A stretch of DNA of 64,000 bases, taken from contig NZ_AP025314.1 of NCBI RefSeq assembly GCF_036492835.1, positions 4,754,010-4,818,009 of the forward strand, written 5' to 3'. Both the position numbers and the translations under genes were made by a program. This DNA is from Fulvitalea axinellae (GTDB taxonomy: Bacteria > Bacteroidota > Bacteroidia > Cytophagales > Cyclobacteriaceae). Positions within the stretch are counted from its first letter, which is position 1; each line of letters starts with the position of its first letter. A model generated the notes under the pieces. It was not told the DNA's origin. It did no database searches and saw only the letters and a list, made by a program, of their open reading frames with translations. Shown piece after piece: positions 9,137 to 17,133 of the stretch.

Positions 9137-11233
9137 ATGAAAATCCGACTATTTGCGCTACCCGTTTTGGCGCTGGCCCTCGGCCTTCTTTTTTCCTGCA
9201 GGGAAGGAAAATCCCAACCCCAAGTCCCAACTACCGTCGATCTGTCGAATATTGACGGGGCCAAAACCGTCACTGCCGAAAACTTCTCCGGAAAGCCGGA
9301 CTCTGTCGGCGTGCTTTTCCAACAGGAAATCATTTTGCCCAAATTCAAAAGAGGGGTTTATTACCGTCCGTACACTTGGCAAATTTCCGGCAACAGGGTA
9401 GAGGCCGTCTGGTTCGAAACGCTTCCGGATCTGTTCGCTTACCGCCCGAGTAAGCCTCGTGACCTTCGCATGAAGAACGGAACCAATTTTCAGATGAAAT
9501 ACGGAACTTTCCTCTCTTTGGAACTGGCGGACGGACGGCATATGGCCGTATTGCCCATTTCCGGAAAAGAAGCGCTCAGTACTTTCACCCCTAAAAACGG
9601 CAAGCTTTACCTAACCACCGCCAATTTCGGAACCGAAGCAGTAAGCGGAAACCTTCCGCTCTACGCTGTGGCCGTGGCCGAAACCCCACACCAAGCGTCC
9701 AACCTCGTTTGGGAAAAAGCGTTGGCGATGAAAGGCATGGAAAATATGGCCAAACTCCGCCATCAGAAAAAATACCCCGAGGTGTACTCTTATCTGGGCT
9801 GGTGCTCTTGGGAACATTTCCACAAAAACATCAGCCAAAAGAACATGTCGGAATCTTTGACGGCCCTCAAAGCCAGCGAGCTTCCTTTCCGCTGGATGAT
9901 GGTGGACGACGGCTACCTCCACCAAGAAGGCCGCAGACTGTTGACCTTCGGCGTAGACTCAGTAAAGTTCCCAACTGGTTGGGATTTTCTTACAAAAAAG
10001 AAAGACGACAAGATTAAGTGGATAGGCATTTGGCGGAATATGTCGGGTTATATGAGCGGCGTTTCCACCCGCCACAAGATGAAAAAACTCGAAGCGCACC
10101 TGTTCAGATACGGCAACCGTATGCTCTCAAAGCCCAACCTGAACTCGGCCAAGGCTTTTTATGAGGAAATGGCCCTCAATACGGCCAAAAACGGCTTCGA
10201 CTTTATGAAAGTCGATTTTCAGCACACCAACTTCGCCATGTATTCGGGCACGGCCAACGCCGTAAAGGCCTCGCATCTCAACCAACAGGCACTGGAAGAC
10301 GCCGCCGACAAAAACCTTGACGGACTGCTCAACTGCATCGCGCAGTTTAGCGCCAACACCTTCAATACCCGCATCAGTTCCGTGACCCGAAACAGCGTGG
10401 ATTACAAGCCCAGAGAGGACAAATTCCGCCACACCACCGCACAATCGTTCAGCAATGCGCTCTGGATGAGCCCGATCCTATGGGGCGATATGGACATGTT
10501 CCATTCCGGCTACGGACCCGACAAGATTTCGCGTTTGGCTTCCGTGGCGCGTTCCATTTCCGGCGGACCGGTTTACCTTTCGGATCATCCCGGACATATC
10601 AAGGCAGATTTCGTGCATCCGATCGTATATCTCGACGGGAAAATCCTCGGGACCTTGGCGCCGGGCACGCCAGTGACAGAAAGCGTTTACACCGATCCGT
10701 TCCTCAGCGGAAAAGCCTATCAGGTGACGGCTCCGCTCAAAAACCGTTGCGCCGCCCTGATGTCGATGAACCTCAACAACAATCCGCAAGACGTACAAGC
10801 CTTGATCAAAGGGGAATATTACGCCAACGCCAATTCCATGACCAAACAGGGCGAAAGCTCTTGGGAAATTCCCGCCGAAGGCCTGCTCGCCTACGATGTT
10901 CATGAAGGCAAGGCCCGGAAGCTTAACGGTTCTTTCAACGTGTCGGTAGGTCAGTTCGAAGACCAGCTCACGCTTTTGCTCCCACTAAGGCACGGACGCG
11001 CGTTTATCGGCCGTACGGACAAATACCTCGGTCCGCAGACTTACGATCTTGTCGAGGAAAACGCCGGAATGATGAAAATCCGTTTGGCGGAAAGCGGTCC
11101 CGTGGCCCTTTGGAGCCCTAACAAGACGCCAAGCGCCAAGGGCGTAAACTTTAAGAAAGGCAAGGACGGACTCTGGACCGCCCAGCTTCCCGTAAAAGCG
11201 GAGGAAAGGCTAATCGAGATCAAATTCCACTGA
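9137..11233 (+). CDS. Raffinose synthase/Sip1-family (GH36-type) lipoprotein, copy 1
   Basis: Predicted surface or periplasmic glycosidase of 698 residues. The N-terminus is a lipoprotein signal (LGLLFSC, lipobox Cys near residue 21). The catalytic barrel matches the plant raffinose-synthase/seed-imbibition family: GWCSWEHF, MVDDGYLH, the probable nucleophile in FMKVDFQ (D360), ALWMSPILWGDMDMFHS, and ARSISGGPVYLSDHPG. Known members act on alpha-galactosides; the substrate here is not known. A paralogue of identical length follows 113 bases downstream, and a membrane AraC regulator is divergent upstream. The 3' part (from about 10450) is near-identical to copy 2, while the 5' part is strongly diverged. 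Confidence 0.87.
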   Translation: MKIRLFALPVLALALGLLFSCREGKSQPQVPTTVDLSNIDGAKTVTAENFSGKPDSVGVLFQQEIILPKFKRGVYYRPYTWQISGNRVEAVWFETLPDLFAYRPSKPRDLRMKNGTNFQMKYGTFLSLELADGRHMAVLPISGKEALSTFTPKNGKLYLTTANFGTEAVSGNLPLYAVAVAETPHQASNLVWEKALAMKGMENMAKLRHQKKYPEVYSYLGWCSWEHFHKNISQKNMSESLTALKASELPFRWMMVDDGYLHQEGRRLLTFGVDSVKFPTGWDFLTKKKDDKIKWIGIWRNMSGYMSGVSTRHKMKKLEAHLFRYGNRMLSKPNLNSAKAFYEEMALNTAKNGFDFMKVDFQHTNFAMYSGTANAVKASHLNQQALEDAADKNLDGLLNCIAQFSANTFNTRISSVTRNSVDYKPREDKFRHTTAQSFSNALWMSPILWGDMDMFHSGYGPDKISRLASVARSISGGPVYLSDHPGHIKADFVHPIVYLDGKILGTLAPGTPVTESVYTDPFLSGKAYQVTAPLKNRCAALMSMNLNNNPQDVQALIKGEYYANANSMTKQGESSWEIPAEGLLAYDVHEGKARKLNGSFNVSVGQFEDQLTLLLPLRHGRAFIGRTDKYLGPQTYDLVEENAGMMKIRLAESGPVALWSPNKTPSAKGVNFKKGKDGLWTAQLPVKAEERLIEIKFH

Positions 11234-11249
11234 TCCTGAATACAGGAGG

Positions 11250-11317
11250 TGAAATACCATCGACAATGTCTTTTATTTCAACCATCACTTACATAAAACA
11301 CACCTGTAAGTGGTGGT
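11250..11317 (+). promoter_or_regulatory. Two hairpins between the GH36-type copies
   Basis: The 113-base gap holds TGAAATA/TATTTCA (11250-11256 and 11274-11280), then ACCATCACTTAC/GTAAGTGGTGGT (11281-11292 and 11306-11317, one mismatch, 13-base loop). Neither is followed by a T-run. They may be a weak attenuator, an mRNA stabiliser or an operator for copy 2; only the repeats are seen. Confidence 0.4.
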
Positions 11318-11346
11318 CAAAATTTCACTCAAAAAATATTTGAGAA

Positions 11347-13443
11347 ATGAAAGTCCGATTCTTCTCATTAACCTTCATAGCGCTAGTTTTTGGTCTATTT
11401 TTTTCCTGCGGGAAAGAACAAAGTAAACCCGAGGCTCCCACTATCGTCGATTTGTCAAATATAAACGGGGTCAAAGCCGTCACGGTCGAGAACTTCTCAG
11501 GAGCACCGGATTCTGTCGGGGCCCTTCTCCGCCAGGAAATTATTTTGCCTCAATTTAAAAGAGGGGTTTACTACCGCCCATACACTTGGCCTAGTGCGGG
11601 AAATAGGATTGAGGCAATCTGGTTCAAAACAATCCCGGATCTACTTGCCTTCATTCCTGGCAGGCCCCGTAATCTGCCGAAAAAGAACCCAATAACCGCT
11701 CAGTTAAAACACGGAACTTTTCTTTCCCTGGAACTAACTGACGGACAGCACATGGCAATATTGCCGATTGCCGGAAAGGAAGCGCTCAGTACATTTATGC
11801 CCGAGAACGGCAGGCTCTACCTAACCACAACCAATTTCGGAACCGAAGCCGTAAGCGGAGACCTTCCGCTTTATGTCGTTGCTGTAGCCGATACGCCACA
11901 TCGCGCATCCAACCTAGTTTGGGAAAAAGCCTTGGCAATGAAAGGTATGGAAAATATGGCCAAGCTCCGCCATCAGAAGGAATACCCGGAAATGTATTCC
12001 TATTTAGGCTGGTGTTCTTGGGAGCATTTCCAACGGAGCATCAATCAGAAGAATTTGTCGAAATCGTTGGCTTTGCTTAAAGCCAGCGAACTCCCTTTCA
12101 GATGGTTGATGGTGGACAATGGCTACCTTCACGTAGAGGGGCATCAATTAGTCTCCTTTGGCGTTGATTCCGTTAAGTTCCCGACAGGTTGGGATTTTCT
12201 TACAAAGGAAAAAGATGACAAAATTAAATGGATGGGTATTTGGCGAAACATGACAGGCACTACGAGCGCGGTATCGTCTAAACATAAGATGAAAAAACTC
12301 GAAGCGCACCTTTTCAAAAAAGGTAACCTCATGCTTTCAAAGCCCAACCCCGCCTCAGCCAAAGCTTTTTATGAGGAAATGGCCACTAAAACCGCAAAAG
12401 ACGGCTTCGATTTTATGAAAGTCGATTTTCAGTGTAACAACCATGTCTTCTATTTTGGCACAGCCAATGCCGTTAAAGCCTCGTACTTCAACCAGCAAGC
12501 ATTAGAAAACGCCGCTGACAAATATCTGGACGGCTTACTCAACTGCATCGCACAGTTTAGTCCCAATGTCTTCAACACCCGGATTAGTTCGGTTACCAGA
12601 AACAGCGTAGACTACAAAGCCAATAAGGATAGGTTCCGCTATACTACCGTACAGTCGTTCAGCAACACGCTCTGGATGAGCCCGATCCTGTGGGGCGATA
12701 TGGACATGTTCCATTCCGGCTACGGACCGGACAAGATTTCGCGTTTGGCTTCCGTGGCCCGCTCCATTTCCGGCGGACCGGTTTATCTTTCGGATCATCC
12801 CGGACATATCAAGGCAGATTTCGTGCATCCGATCGTTTATCTTGACGGCAAAATCCTCGGGACCTTGGCGCCGGGCACGCCAGTGACAGAAAGCGTTTAC
12901 ACCGATCCGTTCCTCAGCGGAAAAGCCTATCAGGTGACGGCTCCGCTCAAAAACCGTTGCGCCGCCCTGATGTCGATGAACCTCAACAACAATCCGCAAG
13001 ACGTACAGGCCTCGATCAAAGGGGAATATTACGCCAACGCCAATTCCATGACCAAACAGAGCGAAAGTTCTTGGGAAATTCCGGCCGAAGGCCTGCTCGC
13101 CTACGATGTGCATGAAGGCAAGGCCCGGAAGCTTGACGGTTCTTTCAGCGTGTCGGTAGGTCAGTTCGAGGACCAGCTCACGCTTTTGCTCCCACTAAGG
13201 CACGGACGCGCGTTTATAGGCCGTACGGACAAATACCTCGGTCCGCAGACTTACGATCTTGTTGAGGAAAACGCCGATATGATGAAAATCCGTTTGGCGG
13301 AAAGCGGTTCCGTAGCCCTGTGGAGTCCCGACAAGACACCAAGTGCCAAGGGCGTAAACTTTAAGAAAGGCAAGGACGGACTCTGGACCGCCCAGCTTCC
13401 CGTAAAAGCGGAGGAAAGGCTAATCGAGATCAAATTCCACTGA
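11347..13443 (+). CDS. Raffinose synthase/Sip1-family (GH36-type) lipoprotein, copy 2
   Basis: Tandem paralogue of the preceding gene, also 698 residues, with no indel between the copies: every codon is offset by exactly 2210 bases. It has a lipoprotein signal (FGLFFSC), the same catalytic barrel and the same probable nucleophile in FMKVDFQ (D360). One change stands out: the strand-2 motif reads MVDNGYLH where copy 1 has MVDDGYLH. That Asp pair normally contacts the sugar, so specificity or activity may differ. Codons are more AT-rich in the 5' half than in copy 1, while the last 790 bases are nearly the same. A strong terminator follows. Confidence 0.87.
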   Translation: MKVRFFSLTFIALVFGLFFSCGKEQSKPEAPTIVDLSNINGVKAVTVENFSGAPDSVGALLRQEIILPQFKRGVYYRPYTWPSAGNRIEAIWFKTIPDLLAFIPGRPRNLPKKNPITAQLKHGTFLSLELTDGQHMAILPIAGKEALSTFMPENGRLYLTTTNFGTEAVSGDLPLYVVAVADTPHRASNLVWEKALAMKGMENMAKLRHQKEYPEMYSYLGWCSWEHFQRSINQKNLSKSLALLKASELPFRWLMVDNGYLHVEGHQLVSFGVDSVKFPTGWDFLTKEKDDKIKWMGIWRNMTGTTSAVSSKHKMKKLEAHLFKKGNLMLSKPNPASAKAFYEEMATKTAKDGFDFMKVDFQCNNHVFYFGTANAVKASYFNQQALENAADKYLDGLLNCIAQFSPNVFNTRISSVTRNSVDYKANKDRFRYTTVQSFSNTLWMSPILWGDMDMFHSGYGPDKISRLASVARSISGGPVYLSDHPGHIKADFVHPIVYLDGKILGTLAPGTPVTESVYTDPFLSGKAYQVTAPLKNRCAALMSMNLNNNPQDVQASIKGEYYANANSMTKQSESSWEIPAEGLLAYDVHEGKARKLDGSFSVSVGQFEDQLTLLLPLRHGRAFIGRTDKYLGPQTYDLVEENADMMKIRLAESGSVALWSPDKTPSAKGVNFKKGKDGLWTAQLPVKAEERLIEIKFH

Positions 13444-13453
13444 TCCCAAACTC

Positions 13454-13488
13454 AAGAAGCGGTTCTCCGCCTAAAAGAACCGCTTCTT
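13454..13488 (+). terminator. Terminator of the GH36-type pair
   Basis: 13-bp stem AAGAAGCGGTTCT / AGAACCGCTTCTT with a 9-base loop, followed by TT. It starts 10 bases past the stop of copy 2. Confidence 0.8.
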
Positions 13489-13493
13489 TTACC

Positions 13494-13523
13494 AAAACCG
13501 GAGCCGAATATCGCTCCGGTTTT
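13494..13523 (+). terminator. Second terminator after the GH36-type pair
   Basis: 11-bp stem AAAACCGGAGC / GCTCCGGTTTT, 8-base loop, then a T-run. It backs up the terminator immediately before it. Confidence 0.8.
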
Positions 13524-13530
13524 TTATTTC

Positions 13531-13815
13531 GAAGTATCTGTTCGCCATTTATTCCCATCTGTTCGGGTTTGGGGCCTTCTGTTCTGCATTTTTTAGCGTT
13601 TGTTCGAAACTTTATTGCACACATACATAAATTCATTGCATTCATACAATAAAAATAGCATTCGGCCTGCTGTTTTGCGCATCTGTTCGCAGTTTTAAGC
13701 CGTCCGTTCGAACAATTACCGCACCCGTGCATGAACTCATTGTACCAATACAAGAAAAAAGCTATTCGTACGCATTATTATGGCGCCCATTCGGATGTTT
13801 ACGGCTCTTGTTCGC
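13531..13815. repeat. Degenerate GTTCG-box repeat region
   Basis: Non-coding stretch with repeated (T)CTGTTCG-like boxes at 13540, 13561, 13581 (GTTCT), 13602, 13685, 13706 and 13810, mostly 20-21 bp apart. A 64-base block at 13602-13665 recurs at 13706-13769 with 44 of 64 matches by eye, a 104-bp period. The single open frame across it (minus strand) is made of repeat-derived Cys/Asn-rich residues and is unlikely to be a gene. Helical phasing would suit protein binding, but the role is unknown. Confidence 0.55.
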
Positions 13816-13851
13816 TGTAGCAAGGCGTTTGCGCTTGGGTTTAACCCTCCA

Positions 13852-14298
13852 TTAGCGCCTGATCATTCCCAACAGTTCTTCTCGCCCTTCCAACTGGTTC
13901 AGCAAGACAATTTCTTCCTCCGATTTGCCTTTTACCCTAACCGCACCGTTTTCATCAGTGACAATATCAGAAATCTCGTTAAGCGGAATGCTGAGCTTCG
14001 GCTGTTCAAAAGCGTGTTGTTCCAGTTTCTTACCGTCGAATGTGATGCGGAAATCCTTGAATCGAGTGTTTGCCTTTCGGACAAAGAAGCGCAAGACGAG
14101 TACGCCCGCAACCATTGCCGTGGGCAATACGATTGTGGCCACTTTCCAAAAAGCCTCATCGCTTTCGCGTCCATACCACAAACGGGCGGTGATGCCCGCC
14201 AGCACAATGATATCCAAAACGACACTCACCGCAATGGCTTTGGCCTTTTGCTTTTTGATGTAATCGGCGCTTAGCCTAAAAGTCTTTTTCTCTGTCAT
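13852..14298 (-). CDS. Two-helix membrane protein with PH-like cytoplasmic domain
   Basis: 148-residue membrane protein, family not identified with certainty. After a basic N-terminus it has two transmembrane helices (AIAVSVVLDIIVLAGITARLW and VATIVLPTAMVAGVLVLRFFV). A soluble beta-rich tail follows (FRITFDGKKLEQ...LSIPLNEISDIVTDENGAVRVKGK), whose pattern recalls bacterial PH-like (YcxB/bPH) domains. The ATG at 14298 is chosen because the open upstream part (to 14352) would run through the mutS terminator hairpin. It is downstream of mutS on the same strand but separated from it by that terminator. Confidence 0.65.
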   Translation of the reverse strand: MTEKKTFRLSADYIKKQKAKAIAVSVVLDIIVLAGITARLWYGRESDEAFWKVATIVLPTAMVAGVLVLRFFVRKANTRFKDFRITFDGKKLEQHAFEQPKLSIPLNEISDIVTDENGAVRVKGKSEEEIVLLNQLEGREELLGMIRR

Positions 14299-14320
14299 CG
14301 CTGCTTCTCCTTTTTTCAAA

Positions 14321-14349
14321 AATAAAAACTCCCCAGTGCTGTGGGGAGT
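14321..14349 (-). terminator. Terminator of mutS
   Basis: Stem ACTCCCCA/TGGGGAGT (14328-14335 and 14342-14349). On the minus strand it is followed by a T-rich tract, 18 bases past the mutS stop. Confidence 0.75.
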
Positions 14350-14366
14350 CAAAACCTTTGCGGTTG

Positions 14367-16979
14367 TTATTTCATAACCTCTTTCAAGTCATTCAGCTTC
14401 ATCATCGCCTCCAATGGCGTAAGCGTGTTGACGTCAATCTTTTCCAGCTTGTTTTTCAGCTCTTCCAGCCTTGGGTCCACGGCGTCGAAAAGGCTTAGCT
14501 GGTAATTGTTCGCCGGGATTTTGGCCACTTTCTCGGCCTGTTTTTCCTGAGCTTTTTCTTTTTCCAGATATCCGAGCACCTCGTTGGCGCGATCGACGAT
14601 ACCGTTGGGCATACCGGCCAACTGCGCCACATGGATACCGAAACTGTGGGCACTGCCACCCTCGCGGAGCTTGCGCAGGAAAATCACCTTGCCGTCGTGC
14701 TCTTTGACGGAGACGTTGAAGTTCTTGATCCCCTTAAAGTCGTTGGCCAACTGGTTCAGCTCGTGGTAGTGCGTGGCGAAAAGCGTCTTGGCTTTGCAGC
14801 GCGAATGATTGTGCAGGTACTCGACAATGGCCCAAGCGATGGACACACCGTCGTAAGTGCTGGTTCCGCGCCCAATTTCGTCCATCAGCACGAGGCTCCG
14901 TTCGCTGAGGTTGTTCATGATACTGGCCGTCTCGGTCATCTCCACCATAAAGGTAGATTCGCCTTTCGAGAGGTTATCCGAAGCGCCCACGCGGGTAAAC
15001 ACCTTGTCGGTAATGCCGATCTGGGCCTTGTCGGCGGGGACGAAGCTACCCATCTGCGCCATCAGCGTAATCAGCGCCGTCTGGCGGAGCAGGGCCGACT
15101 TACCGGACATGTTCGGTCCGGTGATTACGATAATCTGCTGGTCGCCGTCGTTGAGAAGCACATCGTTGGGCACGTAGCTCTCGCCGGCGGGCAGTTGGCG
15201 CTCGATTACGGGATGGCGTCCGTTTTTGATATCGATTTCCATTCCCTCATGCACGTCCGGACGAGTGTAGCCATGCGTTTCGGCGATATCGGCAAACGAG
15301 GCCAAGCAATCGAGCGTAGCGATCACTCTGGCGTTTTGCTGTACGGGCGTTACGTATTCGGCGGCGTTGCGCACCAGCTCCATATAGCGGCGTTGCTCGA
15401 TTACGGTCAGCTGGCCCTCGGCGTTAAGGATTTTTTCCTCATACGTCTTCAGCTCTTCCGTGATATAGCGTTCGGCGTTGACCAATGTCTGCTTACGGAT
15501 CCACTCTTCGGGCACTTTGTCCTTGTGCGCGTTCGAGACTTCCAGATAATAGCCGAACACCTTATTATAGGCGATTTTCAGGGAAGGAATCCCCGTGCGC
15601 TCAATCTCCCTTTGGCGGATTTGTTCCAAATGGTCTTTACCCGAAAAGGCGAGGCTACGGAGTTCGTCCAGTTCCGGGTCGATGCCGTCGCGGAATATTC
15701 CGCCTTGGTTGATCACCAACGGAGCGTCATCCTTGATCTCAGCCTCGATGCGGTCGCGCAAATAGGCGCAAGGGTTCAGCATATCGGCCAGTTTGAGCAA
15801 TTCCGAATGCCCGTTTTCCTGAAGAAGCTCCTTCAGCGGTTCCACCTGTATCAAGGTTTTCTTCAGAAGCAAAAGCTCGCGAGGATTCACTCGCCCGACG
15901 GCCACTTTCGAAATCAAACGCTCCAGATCGCTGATATGACGGAAAAGATCGCTGATATCGTCGCGCAAGTCTTCGTCTTTATACAAAGCCTCCACGGCCG
16001 AGAGCCTGCGGTCGATGGCGTCTTTTTCTTTCAATGGCAAAAGCACCCACTTTTTGAGCATCCGTCCGCCCATTGGCGTAAGGGTTTTGTCCATAATCTG
16101 GATCAACGGAACACCACCGTCCTGTTGCGGATGAATAAGCTCAAGATTGCGGATAGTAAAGCGGTCGAGCCAAACGTAACGGTCCGCCTCGATGCGCGAA
16201 AGGGCGCTGATATGGGCCACTTCCTTATGCTCGGTGTCTTTGAGGTATTGCGTCACGGCGCCCGCGGCGATAATACCTTCGGTCAGTTCCTCCACACCGA
16301 ATCCCTTGAGCGACTTTGTGCCGAAATGCTGGGTCAATTGCTCAAAAGCGAAATCGTAAGTGAAGGCCCAGTCGTCCAAGGCGAAGCTGTTGGCCTGTTC
16401 CGAAAAGATTTCGTTGAAACGGTCCTTTTGCGGTTTGGCGTAAAGAATCTCCGAGGGTTTAAGTCCCTGCACAAGGTTGTCCACGTACTGCGCCGTGCCG
16501 GTGGATAGCATGAATTCGCCGGTGGAAAGATCGAGGAAGGCCACTCCACAATCGTCCTTTTTTCCAAAATAGACAGAAGCCAGATAATTGTTGGTCTTCT
16601 GTTCCAATACGTTGTCGTTGAAAGAAAGGCCGGGCGTTACCAGCTCGGTCACGCCCCGTTTTACGATTCCCTTTACGGATTTTGGGTCTTCCAACTGATC
16701 ACAAATGGCCACGCGATAGCCGGCGCGCACAAGGCGGGGCAAGTAGGCGTCGAGAGCGTGGTGCGGAAATCCGGCGAGCTCTATGTGCGAGGCGGAGCCG
16801 TTGGCCCGCTTGGTAAGCACGATATCGAGGACTTTGCTGGCCGTGACGGCGTCTTGGCCGAAGGTTTCGTAAAAGTCGCCGACGCGGAAGAGCAGCAGGG
16901 CGCCGGGGTACTTGGCCTTTATGGCGTTGTACTGTTTCATCAGGGGCGTCTCCTTGCCGGATTTCGTTTTCTTAGCCAT
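14367..16979 (-). CDS. mutS: DNA mismatch repair protein MutS
   Basis: Mismatch-recognition ATPase of 870 residues when read from the ATG at 16979 (MAKKTKSG); an upstream in-frame Met at 17018 adds 13 unlikely residues. The mismatch-binding GDFYETF motif is at the N-terminus. The ATPase has Walker A GPNMSGKS, the signature GTSTYDGVSIAWA and the ATHYHEL motif. The C-terminus ends in a normal short tail. A candidate -7 element TATCTTTG lies 37 bases upstream. MutL is not in the window. A long open frame antisense to this gene is a by-product of its codon usage. Confidence 0.97.
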   Translation of the reverse strand: MAKKTKSGKETPLMKQYNAIKAKYPGALLLFRVGDFYETFGQDAVTASKVLDIVLTKRANGSASHIELAGFPHHALDAYLPRLVRAGYRVAICDQLEDPKSVKGIVKRGVTELVTPGLSFNDNVLEQKTNNYLASVYFGKKDDCGVAFLDLSTGEFMLSTGTAQYVDNLVQGLKPSEILYAKPQKDRFNEIFSEQANSFALDDWAFTYDFAFEQLTQHFGTKSLKGFGVEELTEGIIAAGAVTQYLKDTEHKEVAHISALSRIEADRYVWLDRFTIRNLELIHPQQDGGVPLIQIMDKTLTPMGGRMLKKWVLLPLKEKDAIDRRLSAVEALYKDEDLRDDISDLFRHISDLERLISKVAVGRVNPRELLLLKKTLIQVEPLKELLQENGHSELLKLADMLNPCAYLRDRIEAEIKDDAPLVINQGGIFRDGIDPELDELRSLAFSGKDHLEQIRQREIERTGIPSLKIAYNKVFGYYLEVSNAHKDKVPEEWIRKQTLVNAERYITEELKTYEEKILNAEGQLTVIEQRRYMELVRNAAEYVTPVQQNARVIATLDCLASFADIAETHGYTRPDVHEGMEIDIKNGRHPVIERQLPAGESYVPNDVLLNDGDQQIIVITGPNMSGKSALLRQTALITLMAQMGSFVPADKAQIGITDKVFTRVGASDNLSKGESTFMVEMTETASIMNNLSERSLVLMDEIGRGTSTYDGVSIAWAIVEYLHNHSRCKAKTLFATHYHELNQLANDFKGIKNFNVSVKEHDGKVIFLRKLREGGSAHSFGIHVAQLAGMPNGIVDRANEVLGYLEKEKAQEKQAEKVAKIPANNYQLSLFDAVDPRLEELKNKLEKIDVNTLTPLEAMMKLNDLKEVMK

Positions 16980-17015
16980 ATGTATCGTAAGGGATATTAA
17001 GTCTTGATTATCTGG

Positions 17016-17023
17016 CAAAGATA
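17016..17023 (-). promoter_or_regulatory. Candidate -7 element for mutS
   Basis: Minus-strand TATCTTTG fits TAnnTTTG, 37 bases upstream of the chosen mutS start. Read this way, the start at 16979 leaves room for a short leader. No clear -33 box. Confidence 0.35.
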
Positions 17024-17064
17024 AGAAAAGATACGGGCGTGGCTAAACCGAACCCGACGGTAAA

Positions 17065-17115
17065 CAAAAAGCCTCTTTCCGAACCCTTTGCCCAAGTTCA
17101 AAAAGAGGCTGTTTT
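17065..17115 (-). terminator. Terminator of the Cache-HAMP-GAF sensor gene
   Basis: Inverted repeat AGCCTCTTT (17070-17078) / AAAGAGGCT (17102-17110). On the minus strand a T-run follows. It lies just past the sensor gene's stop. Confidence 0.65.
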
Positions 17116-17133
17116 TCTTTTTCAGAAACTGGT

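Noticed and set aside
13430..13753. Minus-strand frame of about 107 codons after the GH36-type pair
   Set aside because: It runs through two terminators and the GTTCG repeats; its Cys/Asn-rich product mirrors the repeats and lacks any domain.
14631..16508. Long open frame on the plus strand inside mutS
   Set aside because: It is fully antisense to mutS, whose motifs are complete; the translated product has no family features and is a by-product of codon usage.
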